This document shows, in pieces, positions 44,763 through 57,173 of a stretch of DNA of 64,000 nucleotides; position 1 is the stretch's first letter; each line of letters begins with the position of its first letter. The notes below the pieces were generated by a model that was not told the origin of the DNA, did not search any database, and saw only the letters and a program-made list of their open reading frames with translations. The stretch is from positions 3,110,501-3,174,500 of the forward strand of contig JBBPUQ010000008.1 of the NCBI GenBank assembly GCA_038501195.1, in the 5' to 3' direction. A program made the translations under genes and the position numbers. The stretch comes from Nemania diffusa (Eukaryota; Ascomycota; Sordariomycetes; Xylariales; Xylariaceae).

Positions 44763-47391
44763 ATGGTGTCTTGGACTCTCGTCCGAGTCAGCCTTGAACT
44801 GCTACTGCTGGCAAGGGGATGGGCCCAGACAATTGTCGTGAACAATCAGATTCTTCGTCAGTCATTCCGACTTCTGTGCCAGACCAGCGTGAATATTCCA
44901 TACATCTATCCAATGAAAGCTGACTTCGTCCCTGCTGGGGACTTGAAGATGCCGATGCGTCTAACGTTGCGCCTGCGTTCGCTCTCTTCAATGCCTCATC
45001 TTCGAATGCGACGGCGGATCTTTTCCCTGGGGAGACGCAACAACTCACCCACGATGTTTTAGCAAATCTAACTAATATGAGCCTGACCAACTCGGGTCTC
45101 TTCGCCTTTCCGGACCCAAATGCACCGATCGGGCCATTCGAGAATTGCAAGAACTTCCCCGGTGACTCTGTCAAGTTCCCAGGGACTATCACAACTACCG
45201 TCTTCGATCTCTTACTAGGTGGTTTCCTCATACGCACAACGCCTTATGCTTCACCTTGTTTTTCAGATTACAAAAATCAGGATAACGCAAAATGTGCTGA
45301 AATCACCAATAATTGGTTCAACGACTCCTATGTCCAGTAAATCTGAGCCCCTGCCAAATGATAAAAGACCCAAATATTGACACTTGTAATAGCACCGATG
45401 ATCCGACATCTATAAATGCCATCTTGTTCCAGGGTACGACATGTGTACCTGGTGTAGTTAATCCTTTCGCGACACACTGTACCCTTGGGTCGTATCCCAC
45501 ATTGTCCGTCAATGTTAGCACCGTTGCTCATGTCCAATTGGCCATAAATCTAGCAAGGAATTTGAATATCCGGCTTGTAATCAAGAATACCGGCCATGAT
45601 TTCGGGGCGAAGTCGACTGGTGCCGGGTCTTGTGAGTAATTCTTAGAGTTATCCTTTTTCCTGTTTTAGCAACTCTGAAAGTAAAGAGGCTTCTTTTTAC
45701 ATCAAATCACGTTATATAGGTTTCTCTAAGATGCAGTTCACTCCTAGATAGCTAACTCCGAGTTTTGCAGTGTCTCTCTGGACTCACAACCTCAAAGATA
45801 TTCGCTTCTATAAAGATTACGAAGAAGGATCATATAATGGCCCAGCTTTCAAGATGGGCGCAGGAGTTCAAGTCTTTGAAGCTTACGAAGCTGCCCGTCA
45901 AGCCGGTGTCACTATAGTTGGTGGAGAGGGGAGAGTAAATTTTCACTCGCCTTCATTTAACATAGTATATAGCTGACCATTTCATGCATAGACAGTTGGA
46001 ATTACTGGTGGCTATATCCTAGGTGGTGGGCATTCCCCATTGTCAAGCATATACGGTATGGGTTCAGACCAGGTTGGTTTCATAAGCCCGTATTGCTCTC
46101 TTCAGGACTAATACAACCAGGTTCTTTCTATGGAAGTTGTCACTGCAGATGGCAAGTTCCTAACTGCTAGTGAGACTTCTAATCCAGATCTATTCTGGGC
46201 CCTTCGCGGAGGAGGAGGCTCAACGTTCGGAGTTGTTACGTCGATGGTTATCAAAGCATTCCCAAAGATACCCGTTACCACGGTGACTTTCACCTTGTCT
46301 ACTGGAACAGATGTACTACCGGACCAATTCTGGCAGACCCTACGAGCTGTACGTGACCTTGCCTCTCTTTCTTGTCTAGCAGATTTTGTGCTAGGTGATT
46401 ATGCTTGCCATTAGTACTTCAAATTTTTGTTGATTATTGCGATTGCTAATTCCTAACTTCTGATAGTATTTTGAAGGATTCATTAAGTACACTGATGCTG
46501 GGATGTACTCGTATTTTGGCATCAATGCCTTGAGTGGCAATTATGTGTGGAGTATGCAACCATGGTTTGCGCCAAACCTAACGAGGGCCCAGTTTGAGGA
46601 GATCACGGCACCCTTCTGGAATGCTACCCGTGTTATAGGTGTTGACTTAAAGCCGGTATACAAGGAATATGACGATTTCTATGAAGCGTGGGATAAGAGC
46701 TTCCCCCTTGAGCCATGGGGATCGAACCTACAACGTTCGGGTAGCCGGTTATTCCCGAGGGAGAATTGGGAAAATCAGACTAAACTCTCCGACACTTTCG
46801 AAGCGATCCGTTATGTTGTCGACACTGGCGGCTTTGTGCTCTGTTTTAATATTGCACCAAATCCCAAGGAAGGTTACCCAGACAGTGCTGTAAATCCGGC
46901 GTGGAGAAAGACGCTTTTGCATGCCATTGATTTTGTGTCATGGAGTCAAGAGTACGTATCCTGCATTACTTCTGATCCCCTATGCCCGTCTCTTCTACCA
47001 CATAGTTTGTCCATTGCCGTTCGTGGATCTAAGCGAATTCCTGGGAGGTATGCTGACTTCAATGTGTTACAGTACTTACCCAGAACTGATCCAGATCTGG
47101 AGTGGCACTCTCACCTTTGATTGGGGACCGCTGTGGCGATCTGTCAGTCCGGGTTCTGGCGCATACATGTCCGAATCGGACTATATCGAGCCAGACTTCC
47201 AACATTCATTTTGGGGAGACAAGTACGAAAGATTATACAAGCTGAAGAAGGAGCTTGATCCTTGGGATGTCTTTTACGCACAGAATGCGGTTGGGTCTGA
47301 AGACTTCGAGATGTCGGAATTTATATTTGGTATCTTGCCGTCGCAGAATAGTAGATTGTGCCGTAAGACACCAATTGTGCCAGAGGAATGA
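44763..47391 (+). CDS. Secreted FAD-linked oxidoreductase, berberine-bridge-enzyme-like
   Basis: Predicted secreted flavoprotein oxidase of the VAO/BBE family, 665 residues; substrate unknown. Eight exons: 44763-44856, 44949-45336, 45393-45631, 45771-45934, 45992-46072, 46121-46348, 46467-46951 and 47073-47391, all joining in frame. N-terminal signal-like helix [20 protein letters not shown], then an unusual ~90-residue Asn/Ser-rich extension before [10 protein letters not shown]. The FAD-binding domain has [20 protein letters not shown], whose His is the usual covalent flavin site, [20 protein letters not shown] and [20 protein letters not shown]. The C-terminal BBE motif is [20 protein letters not shown] followed by [11 protein letters not shown]. 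The position that carries the second flavin-linking Cys (GECPTVG in many relatives) reads GEGRTVG here. The first intron (44857-44948, donor GTCAGT) is the least certain part. Confidence 0.9.
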
Positions 47392-47982
47392 GGGATAAAT
47401 TGGAAGGACCAAGTTGCTTCAACAATTATGTGCCTCTTATTTCTGTGAATACCAGTATGTAGGTAGGAGATACTTTAGGTAGCTGCATATACATCTCATG
47501 CATTCTTATTTCTTAATATCAGCAGAGGACCAGAACTTGCATCTATGCATATAAACATCAATATTTGCTAATCAACCATAGCGGGCCACAGAAGCAACTG
47601 GCTCCACCTTTGGCTGGCGATTTTTAACGGGATAGATACCAGTACTGTACCATTCGCAGGTATGATATAACATCTACATTACCTACTGTTTAAGCTGTAA
47701 CATTTATCTTGACAACTGCTCCTATTAGCGCCGAATAAGTACCAGAGCCCTTGTTTCTTTTAGTTTATTCCGTGACTGCGCTTTCCTCCCACTCTCAGCG
47801 AGCCCCGCCATACCGAAGATCCCTTGCCCAAGGTCTTTGGTGGGGCTAGGGCATCGAGCTTTGCGGTGGCCATCCTGATTCAATACAATACAAGACCCTT
47901 ACTTACCCTTCTAGCTAAGTCTATCTCATCTGGGACCTGTCAACCTTTCGACTCGTAGCTTTGAGTCTGTTTGGTTTCCACC
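47392..47982. other. Intergenic
   Basis: 3' flank of the flavoenzyme gene and promoter of the CTR86 gene. A TAGGTA cluster lies at 47458-47485. No gene seen. Confidence 0.5.
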
Positions 47983-50961
47983 ATGGCGTCCCCCGCAAGG
48001 CTAGATACCGACCCGCCTCAAATGTGGAAGCAGGACTCCATCGAGGAGCGAGGGTTTGCTGCGGCCCTGATCTGCCTAGAGGGCCATTACCAGCAGTCTC
48101 CTGTCATGGGCCCCCAGTCAATAGCTAGAGTTGTGAGTCTAATAACTAAGACTCTAGAGAAGACACATACATATAAAGACGTTAGGTAAGCATCACCCAC
48201 TGACTGCAGACCCGATTACTGTGGTAGCTCTGCTCACATGAATGACCACCCAGAGAGGTCCTATCCAAGAATCTCCGTATTTGGATATGGCTACGAAGGG
48301 CTATATCTGCCTCAATATGCGATCTCAATGAGAAATCCCTTGGCGTGCGATCGGAGCCATTTGTCGCCACGAGGTTCATCGACATCACCACTCCTGAAGT
48401 CACTGCTCTCATCATAAAGAACTATATCCTGCTCAAGGAGGCATTGCAGATGCTTAATAAGCTAATGCACATCGCTCGCAACTTGCTGGTCACAACAAAC
48501 CCTGAGATACCCCAGAATCTATCAGCGACCATCGACTTTGATCACGAGGTCATCGAGGCCATCTGCCTATGTGTTAATGTGCTTAGCAAGGGCATTGACG
48601 GCGAGATGCCAGAAGATGATGCCTCAAGAGTAAAACTGAACGAAATCACCGAACTCTGTAGGTGCTTTATGCCAGATCCTCTTCGATGAGATAAACTGAC
48701 AATAACCGTGTACAGATAAGAAGGTTCTAGTCACATCGTTGCAGCAGGCACATAACTGGATTGCCAAGAACGACCGAAATAAGATGACCTTTTGGTATAA
48801 AGTCTTTATTGAGTCCCCCGACGTAGAATTGAACCCAGAGCAGGATGATCGGTATGACATAGTTGGATCAACCCCATCTCCAAGGTGTTTGTATCTCCAA
48901 GAAGAGGTGCGCAATTGGATCAAAAGAAACACGGTTATGTGTGCGCCTGCAGCAGCCATCTGCCAGGAATACTTCGAAGCAAAAGGCCCCGAGAAGCACG
49001 ATCTGTGGTTTCCACATCAAGATGCCCATGCATTCGTCCACTCAAATCCTGATGCCACTGATGACACGCCATCAACTTGGGACCCCGACGCGGAAAAGAA
49101 GGTTTCGCAAGACTCACAATATGGTCGTGTATCACACGAGCTCGATGTATGGTGGACCCAGGCTCGTCTTCCCAATACAACCAACATGGATAACCCACAG
49201 TTTCCCACTGCTCTTCTTAATGATAGAATCAGACAATGCGAAGAGACCCTTATGTCGCGCTATGCTCCACCAGAGTCACCAGAGGACGCGGGCGACGGCG
49301 TCGAGCACCATCCGGACGATACTACCGTTCAAGAATGGCCTACTCAACCACCGCAAGACACGCCACACTATGCCCCTGAGTATGACGAGTATGAAGAAGA
49401 AGCTGATGACGATGATTCTTATGGCGAAGGGCCCATGACAGGTCTCCTTACGGAGGTGCCTAACATCCTAGACCCAAAACAGATAGAGGCTCTGCATATG
49501 ATTATAAAATCATGTATTCTCGACTCTGCTGGGTCCGGGCCGACGAGGCACGGTGAAAGCCTACAACAGGCCCGCTGCCGTATAATGCTTGCCACAGAAT
49601 GCGGTAGAAATCTTCTCCGAGAGATGCTTGTATTTATTGCTGTCTGGGAGAAGGATGAGCAGTCCCTCATTTTTCAGATCAGCAGTCAGATCGTCCAGGC
49701 ACTTCACGAAAGCTGCCTCATACATCATGCGTGGGAGGCGGTCCGAAGTCCCAAAGACATCATGTCACCTGCCCAGACTGTTCTACTGCGTCTAATTACC
49801 TACCTGGCGCGCACTGCATTCCTTCCGTCCAAGAAATACAACCCCGACCCAGATCCCGAGGTGGATCCCGAGAGCCGTCTCGCAAACCCTGATTTTCGAC
49901 TGAGTCGTATGTTGCATTATTTCTATACCATATTCCGCAACCGCATCGTACCGGAGTGTATCGCTTTGATGCGGATCCAAGGCGAGGTTCGCGCTGAGAC
50001 AATCGACCCCGCCGACTTCCCTGTCGACAATTGGGATCTCGAGCGTGCGAAGGATGGTCTCGTACAGTTCCTCGATTTCCTCTACACTATCGCCGATATA
50101 TATCTTCTACGTCAACATCTCATCGATTACGATGCAGTGTATGATCTCCTCAAATTGCTCGAAGGCCTGGACCTCGCCGTCGAGAGGGCCCCATTGCCCG
50201 TCAATCGACGCAATGACACCGCAGCCGCAGCATCCGCTTCGATGCCCGCGCCACAACCGTCCTCATCAAGCAACCCGCCGCCTCCTCCGCCGCCTCCACC
50301 CCCACCGCTATCCGAACCCCCTCACGAGTTCCCCTGGGCTGGCATCAAAGGGCAAGTTCTCTCCATCCTAGCCGCGCTATTACAGCCGCCTCCAGGCCAG
50401 AGCTCCCCCGGCAACCCAGCAGTCCAATTGCAGATTGTCAAGCACAACGGTATAGTAGCGCTGCTCAACTGCTGCCTGTACGACGACAACAACCGCTTCT
50501 GCCGAGAGCGCACCCAGCTGTGCCTCAAGTGGCTCATGGACGGGTCCCCAGACGCCGCAGCCTTCTTGCAGAACCTCATCAGCACGAATCAGAACAACCG
50601 CCCTGCGCCCGGCGGACAGGCGCAGCCCGTCCGCATCGACGGCGTCCCAGGCGAAGTGAAGATCCAGGTGCGCAGCGCCAGCGCGCCCGCCGCCAACGTC
50701 AATGCTCCTGTCCCCGCTGTCCCTGAATACAACAATAACAACAACAACAACGCCGGCAGGGTCGAGACGTTCAATTTCGAGGCGAACCTCGCGGCGAGCC
50801 GCAGCCAGGCCGCAGCGCTAGCCCGCAGGCTCGAGGAGAACAAGAGCCGTAGCGAGGAGCTTGTCAACGACCTCCTCGCCCTCACTGTAGCCGGTGAGTC
50901 GGCGGGGCGTCGGGGCAAGGATCTCATCGACGACGAGACGGAGGATGAGGATTTCATGTAA
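47983..50961 (+). CDS. CTR86/ataxin-10 domain protein
   Basis: Homologue of fungal 'copper transport protein 86' and ataxin-10, 950 residues; the molecular role is not settled (yeast CTR86 is essential). Exons 47983-48185, 48254-48657 and 48716-50961 (introns 68 and 58 bp). The ATG at 47983 has a strong CACCATGGCG context and is preferred to the in-frame ATG at 47971. The protein is largely helical. The ataxin-10 domain (about residues 735-850) contains VQLQIVKHNGIVALLNCCLY and DDNNRFCRERTQLCLKWLM, matching the family NCC..DDNNPF..E.A..C.K.L pattern. Low-complexity parts: an acidic stretch (EYDEYEEEADDDD), a polyproline run near residue 725 and a polyasparagine run near 875. Convergent with the next gene. 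Confidence 0.88.
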
Positions 50962-51426
50962 GAATAGCATGGAGCTCGAGAAAACGGTGTACGGTCTGGC
51001 TTGCCTACCTTCATGGAGATACGGCGGGATATCCCTAAGGTTGGTTTTCATTTCTGCGGAGTTCAGTGACTAGGTTGGTCGGGCGTGCATAGAGGTTTGG
51101 TTTCTGGCGTTACGCGCCAGTTGAGGGCTGGAGACAAGTGGGTGGATGAATGGATGCACCTAACATGTACGTAATTCTTCCAGTTGGAGGAATTGGGATG
51201 AAATGAAAAAGTTTTTAATTATGTTGTACACTACAAATAGACATCTATCTTGAGTAGTATGCGGTTCAGCCAACTTCATGCGATGCTAAAATGGACGACC
51301 ACTTTACATGCAAACACGAACAAAATGCACACAACAGAAACTCAGAGTGAAGCTACTATCTTCCAGCGCGATATATAGTCGAGGTACTATAAGCACAAGA
51401 TGTTTTCCCCTACCGTTATGCCAGTA
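50962..51426. other. Intergenic between convergent genes
   Basis: 3' flanks of the CTR86-like and low-complexity genes. No gene or repeat recognised. Confidence 0.5.
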
Positions 51427-53094
51427 TTACGATTTCAATATTTTGCTCACCGCCTCGAAAGCCTCTTCGTCTCTCACGGCCATTTTGATCAGGATCTCAG
51501 CCTGAAGCGCCTCCAGCAAGTCGGCGTTTCCCTCCTTAAGACGGGTGCTGACGATGTCGCTTATATCCCGCTCGAGTACCATCGCTTCGCCAATCATCGA
51601 CATCGGATTGAATGGCGGCTTTGCTTCTAGGATGTTTTTATCCCCGGCTGTATGAGATAAGTCGCTACTCGCTGCAGACACGGTTGTGGCCTGGGATGCT
51701 GACCGCTTGGCCGTTGAGCCTACTAGAATGTCACGGTGCTGATGCAACGGGGTGTGTTTAGATGGTGACTGCTGTGAGATTTCGAATACCGAATCCCAAT
51801 CGTGAGAGGTAGAAAGTAATGGGTCAATTAGATCAGAGCTTGGATATTCTGGGATCAAACTAGGTGCAACAACCGCCGTCTCGGCCTCTGTATACTGACG
51901 GGTATCGGTAGGGCGAAGGTGGGATATTTCCTTTACTCGCAGGGGACTCGCGTGTGTCATACTCTCATCCGAAGCTTTAGTTATAGCATCAAGACTCCCG
52001 CTGATGTTTTCGCCTTTCGAACCCCCCCAGGACGGTTGACTAATCTTGGGACCCTGGGAAGTATCTCCATTCGCAAGCGTAGACGCGGACGTGGATGCGT
52101 TGCACCCCGGTGTCGAAAAACGGTTAGAATGACCAGCATATCCACCAACTAACCTAATTTTAGGACGCCGCTCGGAAGCTTTAAGAGAATCTGTAGAAGC
52201 ATCGTTCGACCGTTTAGAGAAAGTTTTCTCCTCCTTATTAGCCAGTCTACTTGAGAACCGCAATGGAGGCGTTGGCGCTTTCCCCTTTCTAGCCACATTG
52301 CGTAATGGGGCCGCCTTGTTAGTAGTGGACTGGCTGACTTGTTGTGCAGGTATAGGCATGGCATTCGGCGAAAGAGACTTCGTTTTGTTTGTCTCGAGCT
52401 GGTTTTCTATCGTTGTACCTGGCGCTTTGGCCTGTTTGCCAGCGGGAAAGGGAAGTATACGCTTCGGGGGAATATGTTCGTTCTCAGGACTCGCGTAATC
52501 TAGAACACTTTGATTGATTGACGAGAGCCGCGCTTCCTCGTCGTTCCTCCCAACCAGCAGATTTAAATTAGGACGGTCAAAATTAAATAGCCTTTGTGTA
52601 TCAGTGTGGGCAACACTTGTTGGTCTTGGAATCGTTGGAACATGTTGTTCAACATTAGTTTGTGATGGTTGCATGTAATGTGTAGGTACTGAAAATGGAC
52701 GAGTTTGTTCAATTCCATTCAAAACCATAGGCCTGTGGCTGTCATGAATACTGTTCACTGCAGAGAATTCGTTTCGAAGTGGAACTATAGCCTCTCTCGG
52801 GCTTATATGTCTTGGATATCTTAGAGCTTGCTGGGGAATATATCCCATCGCTGATGGACCCCGGGAAAAGAAGGGATGTGGTTGTTGCTGGAACTGGAGA
52901 TGTGATATAGAGTTCCTAGGTGAGGCATAACGTACTGACGGGTGAGGTTGGCGAGGTGGAAGAGGGGATAACCGGCCTCGGTTTTGCGATGCTAGGTGAT
53001 CCGCGAAACCATTACTAAAGTACCGGCTCTCCTGGGAAAGATTCGCTACGGGCTGCGAATGCGCTTGACTCCTAGGTACGGATCTTGGCGGCAT
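51427..53094 (-). CDS. Low-complexity hypothetical protein
   Basis: Single open frame of 555 residues with no family I recognise. It is Ser-, Pro-, Gln- and Arg-rich over the first ~480 residues, with short basic segments (RRPKIRLVGGYAGHSNRFST) and many SP/TP sites, as in disordered regulatory proteins. The last ~65 residues are different: FNPMSMIGEAMVLERDISDI followed by RLKEGNADLLEALQAEILIK and DEEAFEAVSKILKS form a probable amphipathic helical domain, which may be the only folded part. The gene is divergent from RSC9 (gap 1088 bp). No intron is required. Nuclear function is a guess from composition. Confidence 0.75.
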   Translation of the reverse strand: MPPRSVPRSQAHSQPVANLSQESRYFSNGFADHLASQNRGRLSPLPPRQPHPSVRYASPRNSISHLQFQQQPHPFFSRGPSAMGYIPQQALRYPRHISPREAIVPLRNEFSAVNSIHDSHRPMVLNGIEQTRPFSVPTHYMQPSQTNVEQHVPTIPRPTSVAHTDTQRLFNFDRPNLNLLVGRNDEEARLSSINQSVLDYASPENEHIPPKRILPFPAGKQAKAPGTTIENQLETNKTKSLSPNAMPIPAQQVSQSTTNKAAPLRNVARKGKAPTPPLRFSSRLANKEEKTFSKRSNDASTDSLKASERRPKIRLVGGYAGHSNRFSTPGCNASTSASTLANGDTSQGPKISQPSWGGSKGENISGSLDAITKASDESMTHASPLRVKEISHLRPTDTRQYTEAETAVVAPSLIPEYPSSDLIDPLLSTSHDWDSVFEISQQSPSKHTPLHQHRDILVGSTAKRSASQATTVSAASSDLSHTAGDKNILEAKPPFNPMSMIGEAMVLERDISDIVSTRLKEGNADLLEALQAEILIKMAVRDEEAFEAVSKILKS

Positions 53095-54182
53095 GGCGAA
53101 ACTGTAAGATACCTAGGTGGTTTGTCATTGATGGTTTGGAATAGAGAGTGTAGCTTTAGAACTTTTAGGGGTGTGACTTAACACCAAAATAATAATAATA
53201 ATTAGGTTAGTATTCTATACAACTCTAATTGTAATAGAAAATAAATATTTAAACATCAAGTACTTGGGTTTACTTCGTAAGGAGGTGGGGGTTATGTGGT
53301 AGTTTTAAAGAGCAGGTGAGAACTTAAGGACTGGGGTGGGACAGTAGACAGGCAGCATGGTTTCAGTTATCGGTACCTCGACAGTTAGGCAATGGTAAGG
53401 TGAGTACCTACATACATGTTTCTAAGTCGGTAGGAGCTCATTAAGCTCACGCGTCGAGCTCCTTCTCTCTATCACTCACAATAACTTGTACTTAATTAGA
53501 GGCAGGTGCTGTTAGTCAGCCAAAGCCGTTAAAACAAAAACCCCGATTTACCGATTCAGGCGCCTCTTTTAGTTGCAAAAAGCGGATATAAAGCTATTGT
53601 GGTCTGTGCGTATCCACCTTAGGTAGGTAGCTGCGTGCCTCTGCCCAGACTAATCCCTTCGCAACCAACACGACTCCAGACTGATTTTCGCGACTCCTGG
53701 GCAATCGTTGTGTAGTAGCTTGTACGTACCTATTATGCGACGAGCATCGCATCGCATCGCGTCGCCGTCTTCCGCCTCCAACTCACGAAACAGACACCCT
53801 TGCGACCACGATTATTCCCCCAACCTCAGCAGCACAGGCCGTCGATTCCCATTTCGACTCTGAGCTGATAGACACGGCAATTCAACGGATTTCCCGCCGC
53901 GCACGTCCACAATTCATCCACTCACTCATCCCACCAGCGCAGCAGCCGACTTCTAGTTTAGCGCCTCGTGAATTCACCATTCTAACCGCCTTTTGCGCCC
54001 GCATAGAACACCAGCCTCGGCCACAGTCTACATTCACGCCCTCGCCTTTTTGCTGATCCGCTGCTTAAGGTGTCGAACGGCCTCTGCTTCTGCATTGGCT
54101 TTCGCTACTCATCCCTTCATCCATCGTCCACCTACAACGACCTTGTAGCTCTAGCTCGCCATTGCGAAGTGCTCGAACCAAG
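53095..54182. promoter_or_regulatory. Divergent intergenic region upstream of RSC9
   Basis: 1088 bp. It contains TAGGTA tracts (53400, 53620), an A/T microsatellite-like AATAATAATAATAATT at 53190-53203, and a GCATCGCATCGC direct repeat at about 53745-53760 in what is probably the RSC9 leader. The leader is C-rich close to the start codon. Confidence 0.5.
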
Positions 54183-57173
54183 ATGGCTCCGGCTCGTGGG
54201 CCAGGGGTCAAGGACACCATTGTCCATGAGATTGATCGAACCCCAGAGTATAACGATTTCATCCAAAAACTAACCGCCTTCCACGAGAAGCGCGGCACTT
54301 CCTTCGAGCCCGAGCCTAGACTCCCTACTATGCATGGCCATGTCAACGTGGACTTGTTCAAACTGTACAAGGCTGTTCTTGCAAAGGGAGGATACGATGA
54401 GCTGAACAAGGTCCAAAAGGCATGGGGAGGTCTCGCCGGCGAGCTAGGCATGTATTATACAGACAATAAGGGGATGGGCCAGCTATCATTCCAGCTGAAG
54501 CAAGACTTTTACCGGTATCTCGCTGCTTACTGGATTCAAGACCAGTATAAACGTGATCCTCCGCCAAAAGAGATCCTCGAACAACAGTCGTGTGCTAGTA
54601 AGCACGGTCCGGTCCTGACCCGCACTATGGAAAACTTTAAGCTCTCAGCCAGACGTCTTGGTGAAGAAACACCGACGAGAGAAGAGCGCCCGGCCGAAAG
54701 CACACCTACATCCGCAAACCGAGCCTCGGGGCGTCTTCGGGAGGCTCCTCCACAGCGAGTCCCGTTCCAGCCGGACACGGCACCAAGCCGACAGACCCGA
54801 CATGTCTCGTCACATCACAACACACCTACTTCTAATACAACACAAAACAATTACCATGGGAACCAGTCGCAGCAAAATCACCATCACCTTCCCCAACAGC
54901 ATAACCCTAATAACCCTCTACATGTTATCCAAGCCCAACAAGCTGCATTGCGGGGTGCATCCAGTTCTTTCACTCCGGCGAACTCTGAAATGGCCTCCCG
55001 TCTGGGGGACCCCTTTGAACCACGACCGCCGATCTCAGTGCCTCTGCGTCCCGTTAACACACCGGGCAACAACCCGGCAGAGTTTGCGAAACGACAACGA
55101 CTCCTGAAAATACAAGCCACTGGATTTGCGAACCTACCGGCTATAGCCCGGCCGGCCCTACCTCCTGGTAAGTCTCTAGTTATTCTTAATAGCACGACAA
55201 GCCACTGACAGATATAGCCGGATATGAAGGTCCTAATATCTATACACGATGTCTTCAGGCTCTCCGATCTGGCATCCCTGCTGAACAAGCCTTTGCACTC
55301 AATCACCTCGTTAAAATTTCGTACGAGCGGGGCGACAAATACAAATTCGATTCTTTCTTAGGTCTAGCCGAGGGTCTTATTGAAAAAGCCCTCGAAGTTG
55401 GCAATCTATTCTACGAGGTCGACTGGCAGATTTCTTACTCCGATTACCAAGACAATTCGAACCCTAATATCTTGGACGGGCTGGATGGAACACCAGACAT
55501 TTTAGAAAGAATTCAGAGCCTTACTCCAAAAGTCGTCCTAGATCACTTGCAGCCTGCAGATCTTTCAGACCGCCTACTCCACATCACCGAGGCTGTTCTT
55601 ACTATGAGGAACATGCTTATGCTTACGGATAATGTGAAATACATGGTGGAGGTCTACCCTCTAAGAGATCTCCTCTGTATTATCCTCCATTTGCCTGATC
55701 TAGAGATGTTAGTCGAAATCAAGCATTTTGCTCTCGACATTGCTGAGCAAGTTACACCCTTGCTCCTCCTAGATTCGAGCGATCCACTTTATCAAACACT
55801 ACTGGCACAACTGGATTCCACTGATCGTGGGACAATATTAACTGCCTTGCGTGCCATTAGCCGGATATCAATGAACCTAGACGCTACTAACAAGCTTCAA
55901 GGTGTTCCAGCCGCAGTGCTACAGAATATCATGAATTGGCTATTACTCAACGATGAAGAATTAATGGATGCGTGTTTAGACTTCTTATATCAATACACTG
56001 CGGTGGTTGCGAATGTGGAAAGTTTACTCGAGGCAGTCAACATGGAAAATGTTGTACCACATCTCGTTAGACTGTTAGCCCATGGTGCTAAGAGAGTCAA
56101 GGAGGAAAAGATCCTCGAACCAGAAAAGAAGGCGTTGTGCACCGAAGAGGTGCCTCCTTTGCCACTTGACCTCCACGAAAAGCTGAGGAACACGGATGAG
56201 CCTACGAGATGCTTCCAATGGCTCAAGATTTTATTCGAGGAAGATGCAGAATCCCACATCACACAAATTGCCATATGGCAGGCCTACCAAGGATCTTTCG
56301 GGGCGTTAGCAGGTGTGCGAAGCAATTTGAGCGCGGCTGACTTCATCAGAAATGTTAGCCACGTATTTGCTAATGCCCGGGCCCAGATCATCCGTGGCCC
56401 GGGTGAGGTACAGCGCTTTATTATTGAAGGTATTCGCGCTCGAACGGCACCAAGCCACTACGAAACTCGAGAAGAGTATACACGGTGCCAGTGGCAGATA
56501 GCCAAGGGCGCTTTCCCAAAACCGTGTAATCAATTTTTTCGAGGTGGCGAACAGATGTGGCATCATGTCTTAACTGCGCACCTCAACATCCCCATCGACG
56601 ATAGTGGTAAGATCAAGAACAAGGAAGTCACCACGTCCTGTGACTGGGCCGGCTGTATCAAGTATTCATCGCCCAAACCGTTGAAGCTTGCGGAACTTAC
56701 ACGGCACATCAAGACACATGTTCCCTCTTCACAAAAGCGGCAACAACTAGACGGCCCTGAGCTTGCGGCTAAGCGACAGCGGAAGTCGTACATCACACCA
56801 GCTAAAACAATGACACTCACTTGGGAGAAGACAGTTGTTGCATCCGATGAACGAAAACCCAATGTGGAGCAAGCCGCTGGTATTCCGCTGAGCGCCGTGC
56901 TTGTGTTGCGAAACATCGCACGTAACGTGGTTAAGACTGAGTCCGAGGAGGAACTACTCAAGAAGCAAGAGATGGGCGGCGAGAGTGGCGGGTGGAACGA
57001 GAAATTGTTCCGCCCTGTTATGGCTCGACTTTTCGAGGTCATGGCAGAGAACAAGGCTTTGGTAATTTTCTCCCTTATTCATATTGACATACGTGCAACT
57101 TGACTAACATTTCAACCCACAACAGGCTGCTTACATCACGTCACTTCTGCAACTAGTTCAAACTACGGACTAA
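54183..57173 (+). CDS. RSC9: RSC chromatin-remodelling complex subunit RSC9 (ARID domain)
   Basis: ARID-containing DNA-binding subunit of the RSC complex, homologous to ARID2, acting in the nucleus. 958 residues; exons 54183-55167, 55218-57061 and 57126-57173 (introns 50 and 64 bp). The start MAPARGPGVKDTIVHEIDRT is preferred over an in-frame ATG at 54162. ARID at about residues 15-120 includes FIQKLTAFHEKRGTSFEPEP, VDLFKLYKAVLAKGGYDELN and WGGLAGELGM. A Gln/Asn/His-rich linker follows. An armadillo-like helical region with GYEGPNIYTRCLQALRSGIP follows the splice. Two C2H2-type finger-like motifs lie near residues 749-786 and 801-829 (CDWAGCIKYSS...HIKTH). The third exon supplies only AAYITSLLQLVQTTD. 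Convergent with SCP160. Confidence 0.93.
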
